Shown here in pieces: positions 63,996 through 64,000 of a stretch of 64,000 bases of DNA. Every line of letters starts with the position of its first letter. The stretch's first letter is position 1. A model generated the notes under the pieces. It searched no databases. It was not told the DNA's origin and saw nothing but the letters and a program-made list of their open reading frames with translations. The translations under genes and the position numbers were made by a program. The DNA comes from Notospermus geniculatus (taxonomy: Eukaryota > Nemertea > Pilidiophora > Heteronemertea > Lineidae): contig NMRB01000919.1 in the NCBI GenBank assembly GCA_002633025.1, forward strand, positions 171,152-235,151, written 5' to 3'.

Positions 63996-64000
63996 TACCT

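Overview
This is eukaryotic, multi-exon, repeat-rich genomic DNA. It looks like a marine invertebrate deuterostome, probably an ambulacrarian (echinoderm or hemichordate). Reasons: genes split by GT-AG introns; an animal TPC3-type channel, an IL-17-like cytokine and BTBD7; many short AGGCCTA, ACATGTAC and ACCGGTAC strings; and a very high density of foldback MITEs. This is inference from style and gene content; I cannot name the species. There is one 571-base gap (11099-11669) and four single Ns (9866, 34417, 35741, 54263).

Layout: (1) 451-9403, minus: the 5' half of ERO1 (ER oxidoreductin), running off the left edge. (2) 10310-18147, plus: complete NDUFAF7 (mitochondrial complex I assembly methyltransferase), head-to-head with ERO1 across about 0.9 kb. 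(3) 20464-37432, minus: a two-pore channel, best matched to TPC3, 17 visible coding exons, tail-to-tail with NDUFAF7. (4) 42951-48546, minus: BTBD7, seven coding exons, 816 aa. (5) 48547-59437: about 11 kb without a recognisable host gene, filled with foldback elements and LINE debris. (6) 59438-59986, minus: a single-exon secreted IL-17-like cytokine. (7) 59987-64000: foldbacks and tRNA-derived SINEs. The genes are functionally unrelated, so this is an ordinary animal neighbourhood, not an operon.

All exon joins were checked by hand for splice sites, phase and continuity with the family. NDUFAF7 (413 aa) and BTBD7 (816 aa) close perfectly. TPC3 closes only if one short S2 exon (length 3n+2) is missing from the sequence. 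One TPC3 junction has no GT-AG solution that restores the conserved protein but is solved exactly by a U12-type AT-AC intron.

Most notable: a hammerhead-ribozyme-like core at the tip of a 53-bp perfect hairpin, inserted with a 13-bp target duplication; a second, diverged hammerhead-like repeat family with five copies; the AT-AC intron in TPC3; a canonical EF-hand loop in the TPC3 linker; a duplicated NDUFAF7 exon flanking the gap; and several nested foldback elements.
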